From Penium margaritaceum (lineage: Eukaryota; Streptophyta; Zygnematophyceae; Desmidiales; Peniaceae): a stretch of DNA of 64,000 nt. The stretch lies in the NCBI GenBank assembly GCA_023375785.1, contig SZWC01004841.1, forward strand, positions 1 through 64,000, in the 5' to 3' direction. The notes under the pieces were generated by a model that saw only the letters and a list, made by a program, of their open reading frames with translations, was not told where the DNA came from and did no database searches. The stretch's first letter is position 1; the number at the start of each line of letters is the position of its first letter. A program made the position numbers and the translations under genes. This document shows, one piece after another, positions 10,528 through 21,073 of the stretch.

Positions 10528-13500
10528 TGTGAGAGCACTATCATGAGAGTTCTCGATCTCGAACCGAGCGGCTCGAGATTTGAGAGTCCATTAGTATCGC
10601 TCCGACTTTGCCGGTTCGGAAGTTTAAACTCTTGGTCTCGCACGTGAGAACGCCGATTTTAAGGCATATCTGGAAGAAAAGCAGGACGCTCGGGGGCAAA
10701 CGTATCGAACCAACAAAGTACATTAAAATCTGTTGCATTCAGCGTCCTCTTCACCGCAAAGCAGAGGGTTCGAAGTGGCTGAAAATGGAAACATCGATAA
10801 AGACTAACATTGGCGTCAGTAAGGGTTTGCGATGGAGCTCGTCAGATTAAAGCCTTTTTAAACACACTAAGGACGGGGACGCCGAAGCATACACGTCCAG
10901 ACCTGGCGGGACCTGTATAGCGGGGAGCCCCTCCGTATCTAAAGCTCGCCCAAGAGTGGCCGAGGACATGGAGCGCATCAATAGATCTGACGGTTTTCCG
11001 GTGTCCGCGCTCGATGTGCCCAATCACATCTGACCGTCAATATGATTGCCCTCTTACTACAGAGGGCGTGGGACTCACCTCCGCGACACATGGGAAATCT
11101 TTTTCAGCCACCGCCTCACAGGACGTAGGCGTCGTCGCTCCTACGACCGATGCGACCGCTCCACGCTGCCTCCCGTCTTTGTGGGCCGTGGATGAAGAAA
11201 TTGATTTCCGTAGCTCCGAGCGATTCTCGATCGAGGCACAATCGTTCCTCTCTGGCTGTGAAAATTATTTTTGGCGTTTATGCCCAGCCTCCGACTGCCA
11301 CCACCGTCGATGCACGTATCTTCTGCAACCACATCCCTCGATACCGCAAGTAAGTACTTCAATGCTGCTAGAACGGTCGGTATTGTACACCTCAAAGAAA
11401 GGGAGACCGCAGCACCGCAGGACCGTCCTTGCTGCGACGCAGCACATCAGGTGCTATTGTACAGCGATGCGACCGCGTCACCGGTTGAAAACGGGCAGTG
11501 CTCCGATCATTTTTTCGCCTCCCCGCAACACTTTCCGACACGTGGACTCAGCATTTCCAACGCCACCACACGGTATGCCGACCCACCTTCTCACGGCATC
11601 ATGTGGCCCTAGTCCTACGCCCTGTCTCGTGTGTTTGGCATCGACGCTCACTCGATGTAACTGCATGTGTGCAGGGCCATACCATAGACGATGGCGAACC
11701 ACTACCTGGTGTCACGTTTCGCACGCGATGGCAACGCGACCGTCTACCGTCTGATCACCACCGTTGCTGCTGGCGGACTACCACCTGGTGTCCGGGCACA
11801 TATATGGGAGTACTATTACAAGTAGGACGACTCTCCTGACACCGCGGTCTGCAAACTCTGCGAGTCCGCGCGAGTGATGAAGACCGTGACCCTCCGACGT
11901 GGCAACACGAGCTCCCTGTGGGCGCATGTCGCAGCTGCCCATCGCAACATTGCACGGCTACTGGTGAACAGCGGACGTGGCACTCAGACCCTCCGGACGA
12001 CCGTGGCCGCGAGTCCAGATGCTGCTCCAAGCGTCTGCATTCCGGCGCCTGTTTGGGATGCGGAGTTCTTCCGCAGTTGCGTCCGCAAGTTTTTCATCGA
12101 GAAGGATATTGCATTCACCGCCATCGAATCTGATTGGCTCCAGGCCGCGCTCACTCACGCTGATCCAGCGGCCCAGCTCGTCTCCGCCAGAACCCTCGCG
12201 CGGGACATCCTTGCAGCCTATGAGCAAGCGGAGCGTCGCATTCGTGCAATCTTGCACGCGTGCGAAGGACGCTTGTCCTTCGGCATGGACGGGTGGACGT
12301 CTCTAGCGAACGACTCCTACGTGGGCATAACTGCCCACGGCATCTACAACGAGAGTCCACGCGCCATTCTGATCGGCTTCGAGCCGGTGCATGGCCGCCA
12401 TGATGCTGCAGCGCTCTACACCGTCTTCAAGGCCTGCCTGTCACGGTGGGGGGTATGGGACCGCGTCTACTGCCTCACAATGGACAACGCCAGCGTCAAC
12501 TACGCCATGGCTCAGGACTACCTCGAGGGCGGCTGTCCGGACTTCGTCGACGACCGCTTCGTGCGGTGCTTCGATCATGTCCTCAACCTAGCCGTCGGCG
12601 ACTTGCTGGCCCTGCCCGAGGTCGACCGCATCGTCGGCATGGTACGGGCGATCGCAGTCTTCATCGCCCGCTCTCCACAGCGCGAGTCCTCATGCGAGGC
12701 CTTCTTCCTCCACCATGCCCGCACGCCGTTCCGCAAGATCAACCAAGACTCCAGGACCCGCTGGAATTCTACCATCGCCATGCTTCAAGTGGCCCATGAG
12801 CAGCACAAGGTCCTGGAAGCGTGGCTGAAGTCCGTTGGCGAGGATGGTCTTTGCCTCTCCGGGCAGCAGTGGGCCACAATCCTGGCCATTGCAGAAATCC
12901 TCGAGCCGTTCGACAACATGACTGATGACATCTCTGGTGACTCCATCGTCACCTTCTCCCTCGCCATTCCGTTCTACAACGAACTGCTTGACAACCTCTA
13001 GTCCAGCGCCAACGCATGCAAGAAGGCCGCCACCATGGAGGTGACTGCCGCCACGAACATCGAGCTGCTGACCGTCCAATCTGCACTTTCAAAGGCGCTG
13101 GAGACCGCGATCAAGCATGTCGGCGTGTACTATGCCTACACAGGTGACTGCCAGTACCTGACAACGTTCCTCGACCCCTGCTTCAACAAGCAATATTTCG
13201 AGGAGTCGTATCGCGGCGACAGGAGCGACGTGCACCCCGACGATGTCATGGGCACAGTCAACGAGCAACTGAGGCCGTACGAGGAGGCATACATGGAGGC
13301 GCAGGCGTCTCAACAGCGTCGTGAAGTCGCCACCGAGGCTACCGCTGACAGCACTGACATGCACCGCCCGTCTGTCGCTGCGGCGGTCCTTGACGACATG
13401 CTGGGTATCTCCACCCCTCGCCTCCCTCCCCCCCCCCGCAACCAGGTCGCTGCCGCCAGCGTTGCATCTCCCTCTGCGTGCACCTCCTCGCCCACGGACC

Positions 13501-14707
13501 TTTCCTCCCCATCGGCGGTGCGCCCAGCATCACCCGAGGACAGCTCGTGCACCCCAACTGCGCAGTGGCATGCTGTCGCGGATACCGCCGCAACCCCAAC
13601 CGCGCGCACCCCAGCACTCGCCATTGCCAATCTGCCATGTACTCCCGCGGACAGCCTAACCGCTCAGCCATGTCGGATATTGTCTCGCATTCGTGCAAAG
13701 AAGGCTACAGCTGCAGCACGGGCGGTTGCAGAGGCTGATGGCGCGGGTGATGAAGGCGGACGCACATGCAACAACGCAGGAAGTGGCGGCCGCACCATCC
13801 CCTTGTCTCAACTGATGTCCGACAATCAGACGGCACTGGCTACACCGGCCGGCATCACCTCAGGCTCGCTGTCCGCGAGGCGCGCTACTGCGTCCGGGAA
13901 TGAGATGAGGATTGTCCGCAGTCCTCCACCAGTTGTGACGGGTCAGAAGCGCCCTCGTCATGGGGGCGTCTTTGCTCGACCCTTGTCTGATGTCCGCCCT
14001 TTGCAGCGCGAGATGGAGCAGTACGTCCGGGTGGGGCGCCAAGATGCGGGTGACAACCCGCTGGCCTTCTGGTTTGCAAACCGCAAAACATTCCCCATCC
14101 TGTTCGCTGCCGTTATGGATGTGCTTAGCGTGCCCGCGACATCATCAGCATGCAAGCGCGCATTTTTGCGTGCTCGCCATACATGCTCAGACTTCCGCCA
14201 GAGCATGTCTGAGGGCACCATGCGTCGGATTCAACTGATGAAGAATTGGATGGGGCTTGGTTTAGGCGTTGAAGTGTGATTTCTCCTATGTAGTACCTCT
14301 GAAACGTTGTGTCATTCCCAGTTTAAGAAAGATTTACCGTAGTTTGCATGTTGTCTCCATTTAGCATGCCGAATTGTGTGTTGTGACAAAGTGAACGTGA
14401 ATCTGCAATGATTGCATCCTCTAGAAAACTGAAATTAGGATGTACGGAACGAACTATTAAGAAGTTCCAACAGCACAGTAGGCCATCACAGCACATTAGT
14501 TTAAATTTTGCTAAGCGAATACGTGAATAGTGAACTATTTGGTTAAGTGTCCAATGGCATTACGTCACTTCCAAGAGCGAGACTTACGACGCGAGACCAC
14601 GCTCGATAGCTCTCACGAGAGCGTGAGAGGCGGTCTCGGCAGTCTCGCTGCCGAGACACCAGTGGTCTCGCAAACGAGACTCTCAAACTCTCGTTTGCCG
14701 AGGCTTA
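10516..14707 (+). mobile_element. hAT transposon, near-complete, inserted in the host gene
   Basis: The perfect 12-bp terminal inverted repeat TAAGCCTCGGCA lies at 10,516-10,527, with its reverse complement at 14,696-14,707. A perfect 8-bp target duplication, GGGTGAGC, flanks it at 10,508-10,515 and 14,708-14,715. Length is 4,192 bp, normal for an autonomous hAT. It carries one transposase gene on the plus strand. The last 130 bp at the right are dense in GAGAC/GTCTC motifs arranged as small hairpins: CTCTCACG/CGTGAGAG at 14,610-14,629 and GTCTCGGCAG/CTGCCGAGAC at 14,633-14,657. These are candidate subterminal transposase-binding sites. 10,528-11,690 is leader sequence without a recognised domain and may contain an intron. 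Confidence 0.93.
11691..14279 (+). pseudogene. hAT transposase, two in-frame TAG codons
   Basis: The frame opens at ATG 11,691 (MANHYLVSRFARDGNATVY) and ends at TGA 14,277-14,279, 862 codons. In-frame TAG codons at 11,823 and 12,999 interrupt it. Domains in order: a BED-type zinc finger about 11,810-11,950 (CKLC, then HVAAAH); the RNase H-like core with catalytic Asp in SFGMDGWTS (12,288) and in CLTMDNASVN (12,483); the CxxH motif in VRCFDHVLNLAV; TRWNST in the all-helical insertion; a long low-complexity Pro/Ala/Thr-rich stretch about 13,360-13,940; and the C-terminal hATC dimerisation block about 14,050-14,260 (NPLAFWFANRKTFPILF, LSVPATSSACKRAFLRA). The usual SER of the last motif is CKR here, so the family's conserved Glu is absent. 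Start and reading are otherwise clear. The enzyme is probably inactive unless TAG is read through. Confidence 0.85.
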
Positions 14708-14715
14708 GGGTGAGC
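14696..14715 (-). repeat. Right terminal inverted repeat and target duplication of the hAT
   Basis: TGCCGAGGCTTA (14,696-14,707) is the exact inverse of the left end, followed by the second GGGTGAGC (14,708-14,715). Inward of the end the sequence continues AACGAG, which matches the small element at 7,862 better than the hAT's own left end does. Confidence 0.93.
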
Positions 14716-14741
14716 AGGGCGAGAATTGTTGCGAAGCGCAT

Positions 14742-15966
14742 GGCAGAAGAAGTCGACATCGTAATGGTGGGGGGGTGATAACGTTGATGGTGTCGGCGTT
14801 GTCTGATGATGTGCGCGGCAGGTGTGCTTTGCAAAAGCCGAGATGAAAAAGATCACAAACTGATGGTTCTCACTTTGTCGAGCTTCAACTTGTACTCGCA
14901 GCACTCTCCGGGACACGCTGCGAGTCGCGCGTAGGGACGAATAGAGCGCAACGATTATTTCCGCCCTCTGCTCGCTGCACAAGGCGACTCGAATCGCCTC
15001 CGGGACATTCGGCAAGGCTGGTAGCGTTGCCAATTAGCATCTGAGACGGTTAAAACAGGTAGATCGAGCCTTCGTGGGAAGTTCACATGTAGAACATGTC
15101 AGGTAAAACATGTCGGGGACAGTCGTCGGTTGAAAGGGTTTGGACATCGAACGCAACAGCTAACCCATCGAACCCTTGCTTTTTTGCACATAGGCTTTAC
15201 GTTGGAAGTCGAGCTTACCTGCAACCGCATCAAGTAACGAATGGGAGTGGGCGCAATGCAGGCTTACTCGGAATGGGCGTGAGACACTTTGCACGAAAGA
15301 CGCTCAATCGACACATAGGAGAAGTCTCACTGCAATCCGACGGTCAGAGGTATTTCTACGACGGCCGAACCTCCAATAGGCGTGGCCGTGGCGACGAAAT
15401 GAGTTCCCTCCGATACGTTATCGATTGGCCGCCACCGATTCCGCACGCTACGGCATGACAAAAGCTCACTCGAATCTCATGTTTTGTGGAGAGGACGTGA
15501 GAGGCGCCCTCTGAACTTGCAAACGACAGATGGTTACCAGCCGCGAGACCACGAGCCGCGACACCGTGACGAGCATTGCCCATTATTCATCGAAACCAAA
15601 CCGAGGTGGCGTTTTCGTCCAGATCAGCGTCTGGCATCGCTCAGACCCATGAGCACCTCGTCGCGACCGCCGCGTCAAGTCGTGGCGGTCTACCACACAC
15701 AGCGGCGCGTTTACGCCCGGACGGCCAGAATTATTGGCACGGGCAGAAACACCATGTATCCCTGATTCCAGACAAGGGTACATGCACGGCCTACCCACGA
15801 AATTCGAAAATGTTTCTATCCTACACCTATGTTTGCGATTAATTTCAAAAAATACCCGGAATTCGGAAGGATTATTTTCCCCGACCGGAATGCCATATAG
15901 TTTAACATTATACCCACAAAAATCCAGAAAACCCGGCATGTTTACGCTCTTAACGTCAACATTATT
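14742..15966. other. 5' flank of the split host gene; no other gene recognised
   Basis: This includes the promoter side of the minus-strand host gene. Three copies of the palindrome ACATGT lie at 15,085, 15,094 and 15,108, about 350 bp upstream of its start codon. They are a weak regulatory candidate only. Other open frames lack recognisable domains. Confidence 0.4.
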
Positions 15967-16012
15967 TCAAACATTTACAAACCCCTCTTTCAAGGGGTTT
16001 GTGAATGTTTGA
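15967..16012. repeat. 20-bp hairpin beside the Gypsy-A LTR
   Basis: The arm TCAAACATTTACAAACCCCT (15,967-15,986), a loop of 6 nt, and a complementary arm (15,993-16,012) pair over 20 bp with a single G-T type mismatch. It ends 11 bp before the LTR start at 16,024. Confidence 0.85.
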
Positions 16013-16394
16013 GGGAGAGGGGGTGTTTTGTACCAGGAGTACATGAGTCCCTAATCTTTCTGAGTAGGCATTCCGTTCATTACACAAATGGCCCACCACA
16101 TCGTAAGACCTTGACATTCACTCCGACGCTTGAGGACAAAGCGACAAACTGCCCTACCCTCTAGTGAACCTTCTTGTAGCTTCTCACAGTTTTGACCACT
16201 TTCAAAAACCCACGAAAGAAGTATCACAACCTTTCGGTAGACTTCTCAATGCAACGAGACAAATCTAGATAAAGAAAGATGCATCTTGCATCTTCACCGT
16301 CGATTATTGATGCTCCCAGAGTTCTGTGTGGATCTTTTCGAATCCGGCTACTCACGACACAAATTAACACACGTCGCTTGAAAATCGACTTAAC

Positions 16395-17037
16395 TGTTGT
16401 AATGTGAGCTGTTTCCGTCCGTTTGTACAGCTTACTATGATCACTTGGCCGTGTCCATGCTTGTGCAGATCCCTGGTGCGGACCCAGCTGGCGCCGGAGC
16501 ACTGATGGTTGGTGAATTCACCCACCAACAGCCACCAGGCGGCTGCCATGACGTCCCGGGTGCTTGCTGGGGTACTCTACAGATTTTCTACAAACGCTAG
16601 AGTTTTCTTGGTGGACAGGCTCTTGAGGCCGATTTGCATGTTTCGCATTGTCCTTCCACAGATTGATGCCGGACTTGTGCGTGTGACAAGTCGTAGCGTC
16701 CGGCTTGAGATTCTACACGTCTAGGCCCAGACGGCGTAGCATTCTGACGTGTGCGTAGAGTTACAGTCAAAACAGTGGCTTTGAGCCGGTTTTAGGACAG
16801 CTCTTGGACCGCCGCGTGCGACACCCGCTGTGCGCCGCGGAAGGTATTCATGCCATGGACCTGTCATTTGTTACCTCTCTCCGCAAATGCTTATGAAGCA
16901 TTCACACACTTTGCCTTGTGTTCCCTAGCCAAACCCTTGCCGTTACGTGCACGACTTTTGACTGTCGTCATCGTCTGATTAGGCACTGATGCCTGGTCAA
17001 CGAGAGTGTGGCTAGGAAGCTTCTATGCATCTTCTTA
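16395..17037 (+). repeat. Copia-D 5' LTR
   Basis: It starts TGTTGTAATGTGAGCTG and ends CATCTTCTTA, immediately followed by the primer-binding site. It aligns along its full length with 22,496-23,135. Confidence 0.92.
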
Positions 17038-17059
17038 TGGTATCAAAGCAACAAGCCAG

Positions 17060-17430
17060 AGCTTGTTGTGCTGCACAGGAGAGATGCAGCAATCCCAGTA
17101 GTAGTGAGCAGCACCAGCGGCAACAGCACACAGCAGCAGCGACAGGTCCTGGGAGGACCCAACAACCTCCGCCATTGCAAGGTGTAGGCCGCAACACCTG
17201 CGTGACGGAGGAGTAGTGCAGGAGGGGTGCAGCAGTGTAGCAGCACGCCAGCATAGCAGCGCCATAGCAGCTGTCCAGCAGCGTAGCAACTGTGTTGGCA
17301 GTTTTGACCACAACAGCAGCAGCAGCAGCAGCAACATCGGCGGCGGCATCAGAAACATGAGCAACAGTAGCCGCCAAAGTGTCTTGAGGCCGTTGCCATC
17401 AAGCTCGACGGCAGCAGCAGCAACAACAGC
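17060..17430. repeat. CAG/CTG-rich low-complexity leader of Copia-D
   Basis: Scattered and clustered CAG triplets (for example 17,307-17,327 and 17,408-17,425) give poly-Gln, poly-Ser and poly-Ala readings in different frames. It lies between the primer-binding site and gag and looks like an untranslated leader rather than a gene. Confidence 0.6.
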
Positions 17431-20400
17431 AGCGTGTGCCACCGCTGCCTGTGTCCGTGAAACTTCCTAGAAGCCGCATGGACGGGGAGGAGCCGCAGAC
17501 GAAAATCGCGTCAGCCACCACCTCCCCATCGGCACGAGCTTGCCCTGGCTTCAAACAAACGTCGTTTTCAGCGTTTGAGGGTGCATTGGAAAGCTCTTCT
17601 CTCAAGCTCTCCACAGCTACTATTCACGCTTAGTTGCGTGCTCTGTCGCCACCAGCAAAGACTGAAGTGCATCGCATATTTGTTTTTGGCTGGAAATCGG
17701 GCAGAACAGGGAAAAGTGACGTTTTGCCACTTATTCCAACTTTTTGCGACCAAAAATTTCACTGCCATGTTCAGGAAATTCAGGAGCTTCTGTGGTCCAA
17801 ATTTTGCTTGATTTGGACAACCTTGAATTTTTAGTGTTGAAATACTTAAATTTCAGCACTTAGCCAAATTTCTGGCCGTCAGCACCATACTTAGCCAATT
17901 TTTTTGGCCGGACAGTCAAAAATTGCCAGCATTGCTTATCGTCGAGAAACGCTGTCAGTTTCTTGTTTGGAGCATTTTCGACGCTCGGCCCCGTACTGAG
18001 CACCGCGATGGCGCCGGTCCGTGACAACAACAAAGGATCCGCTGATCCCCCTTCCTCCTCTTCGGGCATTGTGAGCCCGCGGTCACAGTTCCGCATGATC
18101 GATGAGCTTCGTCGGTCGCAGGACGAGGTGCGCCAGCAGCAGCAGAGGCAGTCCGACGCGTTGCAGGAGATCACGGAGTTACTACTGGGTCGTTTGATGG
18201 CTTCACAGCAGCTACCTAGAGAGTCTACTAGAGCTGCACCATCTGCTCAGCAGTCTACACCCTACACAGTGCGGCGGTCTCAGCATTGATCATCACAGGT
18301 GGACACCCGGGTAGAGGAGGAGATTGAGGATGACTCACGCGAGCACGAGATTTGTGTGCTTGAGGAGCGCATCCGTGAGTTACGTCTGGGATCACAGCCT
18401 CCCACTCCACCACCTTCTCGCCGTAAAGATCAGACACTTCATTCACCAGCGTTCACCTTTGGTAGTGTTTCCCTCACTGGTGGGCTCCCCATACCCCGCC
18501 CACCATCTCCTGAGCCTGAGGTCGCCCACCCCACGGAGCGGCGACCGAAGGACTTTGAGACACCTCCACCCCGTTGTGATAGTGACTAGGGCTTCGATTG
18601 CTGGGAGACCCTGTTTCAGGTGTGGGCCGATTCTGAGGGTGTCTGGCCGTATTACCACAGTCAGTACCAGACCCGCGACACTCACCAGGCCCAGACAGCA
18701 GCGAGAGCGATGCGGGGTCTCCTCTTCGCCATGCCACGGGAGACTGTGATCGACTTCCGTCCTTTCCTCGGTCAGACCGGGACCGGGATTGGAGCACATC
18801 CGCGTCAGGGCTGGGAGCTGGCCTTGACACTTCTAGCTGCGGAGACCCATGCCACGAGGGCGGCCCGACTACGTGAGTTTCACTCCCTCCGCCAGGGCCC
18901 CACAGAGCTCGCAGCTGACTACTGGAGGCGCGCGATGCGCCTTTATACGTGCCTTGGGACTGGTGGCGGGACGCAGTTGTGGGCGCTCGACACCATCATG
19001 ATGGGAGTGCATTTGGACCACGTGACTCCCTGACTCCTCCTCCCGGGCACTGCGCCCACTTGAGTTGGTTCACTCGGACCTTCTCGGCCCTCTCCCAATC
19101 GAGTCCCTCTCTGATCAGGGTCGATACGTTCTCACCCTGACTGATGACTTCACGCGGATGTAGTGGGTCTACAGCCTGCGCCACAAGAGTGATGCCGCAT
19201 TGGCAGTCCGCCTGTGGCTTGTGATGGCTGAGCGTTAGTCTTGTCACACTCTGCACACATTCCGTTCAGATCGTGGTGGCGAGTTCTTGGGCGAGATGGA
19301 TGCCTACTTTGCCGAGCACGGTATCTTTCACCAGCTCTCCGCCCCTGCTACACCACATCAGAACGGTGTGTCTGAGCGTTGGAACCGCACCAAGGAGGAT
19401 GCGGTTCACGCTATGCGGTCTTAGTGCGGTCTACCGGAGTCTTTTGCCTTTGAGGGCTTCTTTTACATGACGTGGGCGTGGAACCGCTTGCCGCATGGTC
19501 CGCTTCCAGACCATGTCACGCCGTATGAGCTGTGGTTCAGCCATCGCGTTGATCTCCGTCTAGCTCGCGTTTGGGGGTCTCTCGCTTGTGTTTGGTACAC
19601 CGAGGACTAGCAGGGTTCTAAGGTCTCACCTCGGGGACGCATGTATGCCTCCTTCGGCACTTCCCCTCGGTCGAAGGCCTGGCGGTTTTGGGACTCTGCT
19701 CGCCATCGCATTGTCGAGTCTCAAGATGCTCTCTTCTTTGAGACTCTCACCTACCGCGACTTGTCCAGCATTCTGTCGTTGGCCGCCGACCACGTTCCTA
19801 CCTGTGTGGCTTCTCGGCGGATGGGGGAGACTAGTCCTGCAGATGGGTCCGGCCGGGCTTCCTCACCTGCTGACCGGACTCCGGCTGCTGACGATCCGGC
19901 CATCATGGCTCTGGGTCCAGTATCCTCATCCGTACCGTCCGACAGAACCGATCCTATGCCACTTCCTTGTTCCACACCGGATCCCATGCGGGTTCTAGTT
20001 CCTTGTGACACACCTGATCCCGTACGAGTGTCAATTCCCTCTGGCACACCTGACCATGTGTCGATGTCAGACCCTTCTGGCACACCCGATCCCGTACTGG
20101 TGCTTGTGCCGGTCCCCTCTAGTACACCTGACCCCTTACCAGTGTCAGTCCCCTCCGTCACACCCACTCCCGTGCATCCACCCATGCCTCCTACGAATCT
20201 GGCACAGCAGCCTTCACCGCAGCTTGAGGCGAGCGCTGCATTGAGGTACTCCCACGAGCCTGGCGGTCGCCTGCGACCGTTGCCCTATAGAGCTCAGCGC
20301 ATTGCTGACCCTGTGCCAAGACGATCGACTCGTAGTGTTCAGAGTGGCGAGCCCGGTACGAAGGCCCTTGGCCTGAGTGTCCAGGCAGACTACAGTGAGA

Positions 20401-20486
20401 TTCACCCAGCATGTCATGTCGGCCACTTGTTGGTCTCCCAAGAGTTCTTGGTCACTTGCGACGCCGCAGCCGACCTTGTCACGGTC

Positions 20487-21073
20487 AGACTGAGTCCGGA
20501 GGCGTGTGTCTTAGCCACCCGGAGCGCTCCCTCGACGATGCCTGATCCAGGCACGTTGAAGGAGGCACTCTCAGCTCACGATGCAGACCTGTGGCGTGCT
20601 GCTTGTGAGGATGAGCTGAGAGCCATCCGTAAGCATGGTGTCTATGAGCTTGTTGACCTCCCGCCTGGGCGGAGGGCTGTACAGGCCAAGTGGGTCTTTC
20701 GCAAGAAGGTGAAGCCTGATGGCACACTGGATCGCTACAAGGCTCGCTTGACGGCCAAGGGGTTCTCGCAGGTTGAGGGNAGACTGAGTCCGGAGGCGTG
20801 TGTCTTAGCCACCCGGAGCGCTCCCTCGACGATGCCTGATCCAGGCACGTTGAAGGAGGCACTCTCAGCTCACGATGCAGACCTGTGGCGTGCTGCTTGT
20901 GAGGATGAGCTGAGAGCCATCCGTAAGCATGGTGTCTATGAGCTTGTTGACCTCCCGCCTGGGCGGAGGGCTGTACAGGCCAAGTGGGTCTTTCGCAAGA
21001 AGGTGAATTCTGATGGCACACTGGATCGCTACAAGGCTCGCTTGACGGCCAAGGGTTTCTCGCAGGTTGAGGG
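20487..21073 (+). other. Near-identical 293-bp segment repeated across a single N
   Basis: 20,487-20,779 and 20,781-21,073 are the same sequence apart from a few bases, separated by one N at 20,780. A near-perfect direct repeat joined at an N is the usual mark of two contig ends that overlap but were not merged, so this is more likely an assembly artefact than biology. Confidence 0.85.

Larger units (their letters stand above)
9927..14741 (-). pseudogene. Host gene for a secreted Ala-rich protein, split by a hAT insertion
   Basis: The gene lies in two parts on the minus strand: 14,741-14,708 (start codon and first 11 codons) and 10,515-9,927 (remainder and TGA stop). Each part carries one copy of the 8-bp target duplication. 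Reading across with one duplication copy restores a single uninterrupted frame of 204 codons. The N-terminus MRFATILALLTLAVSYV is a textbook signal peptide (h-region, then small residues TAEA before a likely cleavage site). The mature part is strongly Ala-rich with Lys, Glu, Gln and Asp, and is predicted amphipathic helix; it resembles LEA-like or other helical repeat proteins only in composition, and no family is claimed. An in-frame upstream ATG (14,759-14,757) would add MSTSSA. Codons are GC-rich. The inserted element ends the current frame soon after the signal peptide. Confidence 0.75.

Noticed and set aside
11014-11754. Second gene in the hAT leader (246 codons)
   Set aside because: No domain, no codon pattern, overlapping frames on both strands; treated as leader or intron of the transposase gene.
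17012-17442. Two long minus-strand frames (Ala-rich and Leu-rich)
   Set aside because: They come from the CAG-rich leader of Copia-D and have no domain; low-complexity triplets keep frames open.
19751-20185. Minus-strand open frame with GT-rich repeats (144 codons)
   Set aside because: It is a shadow of the Pro/Thr-rich linker of Copia-D on the plus strand.
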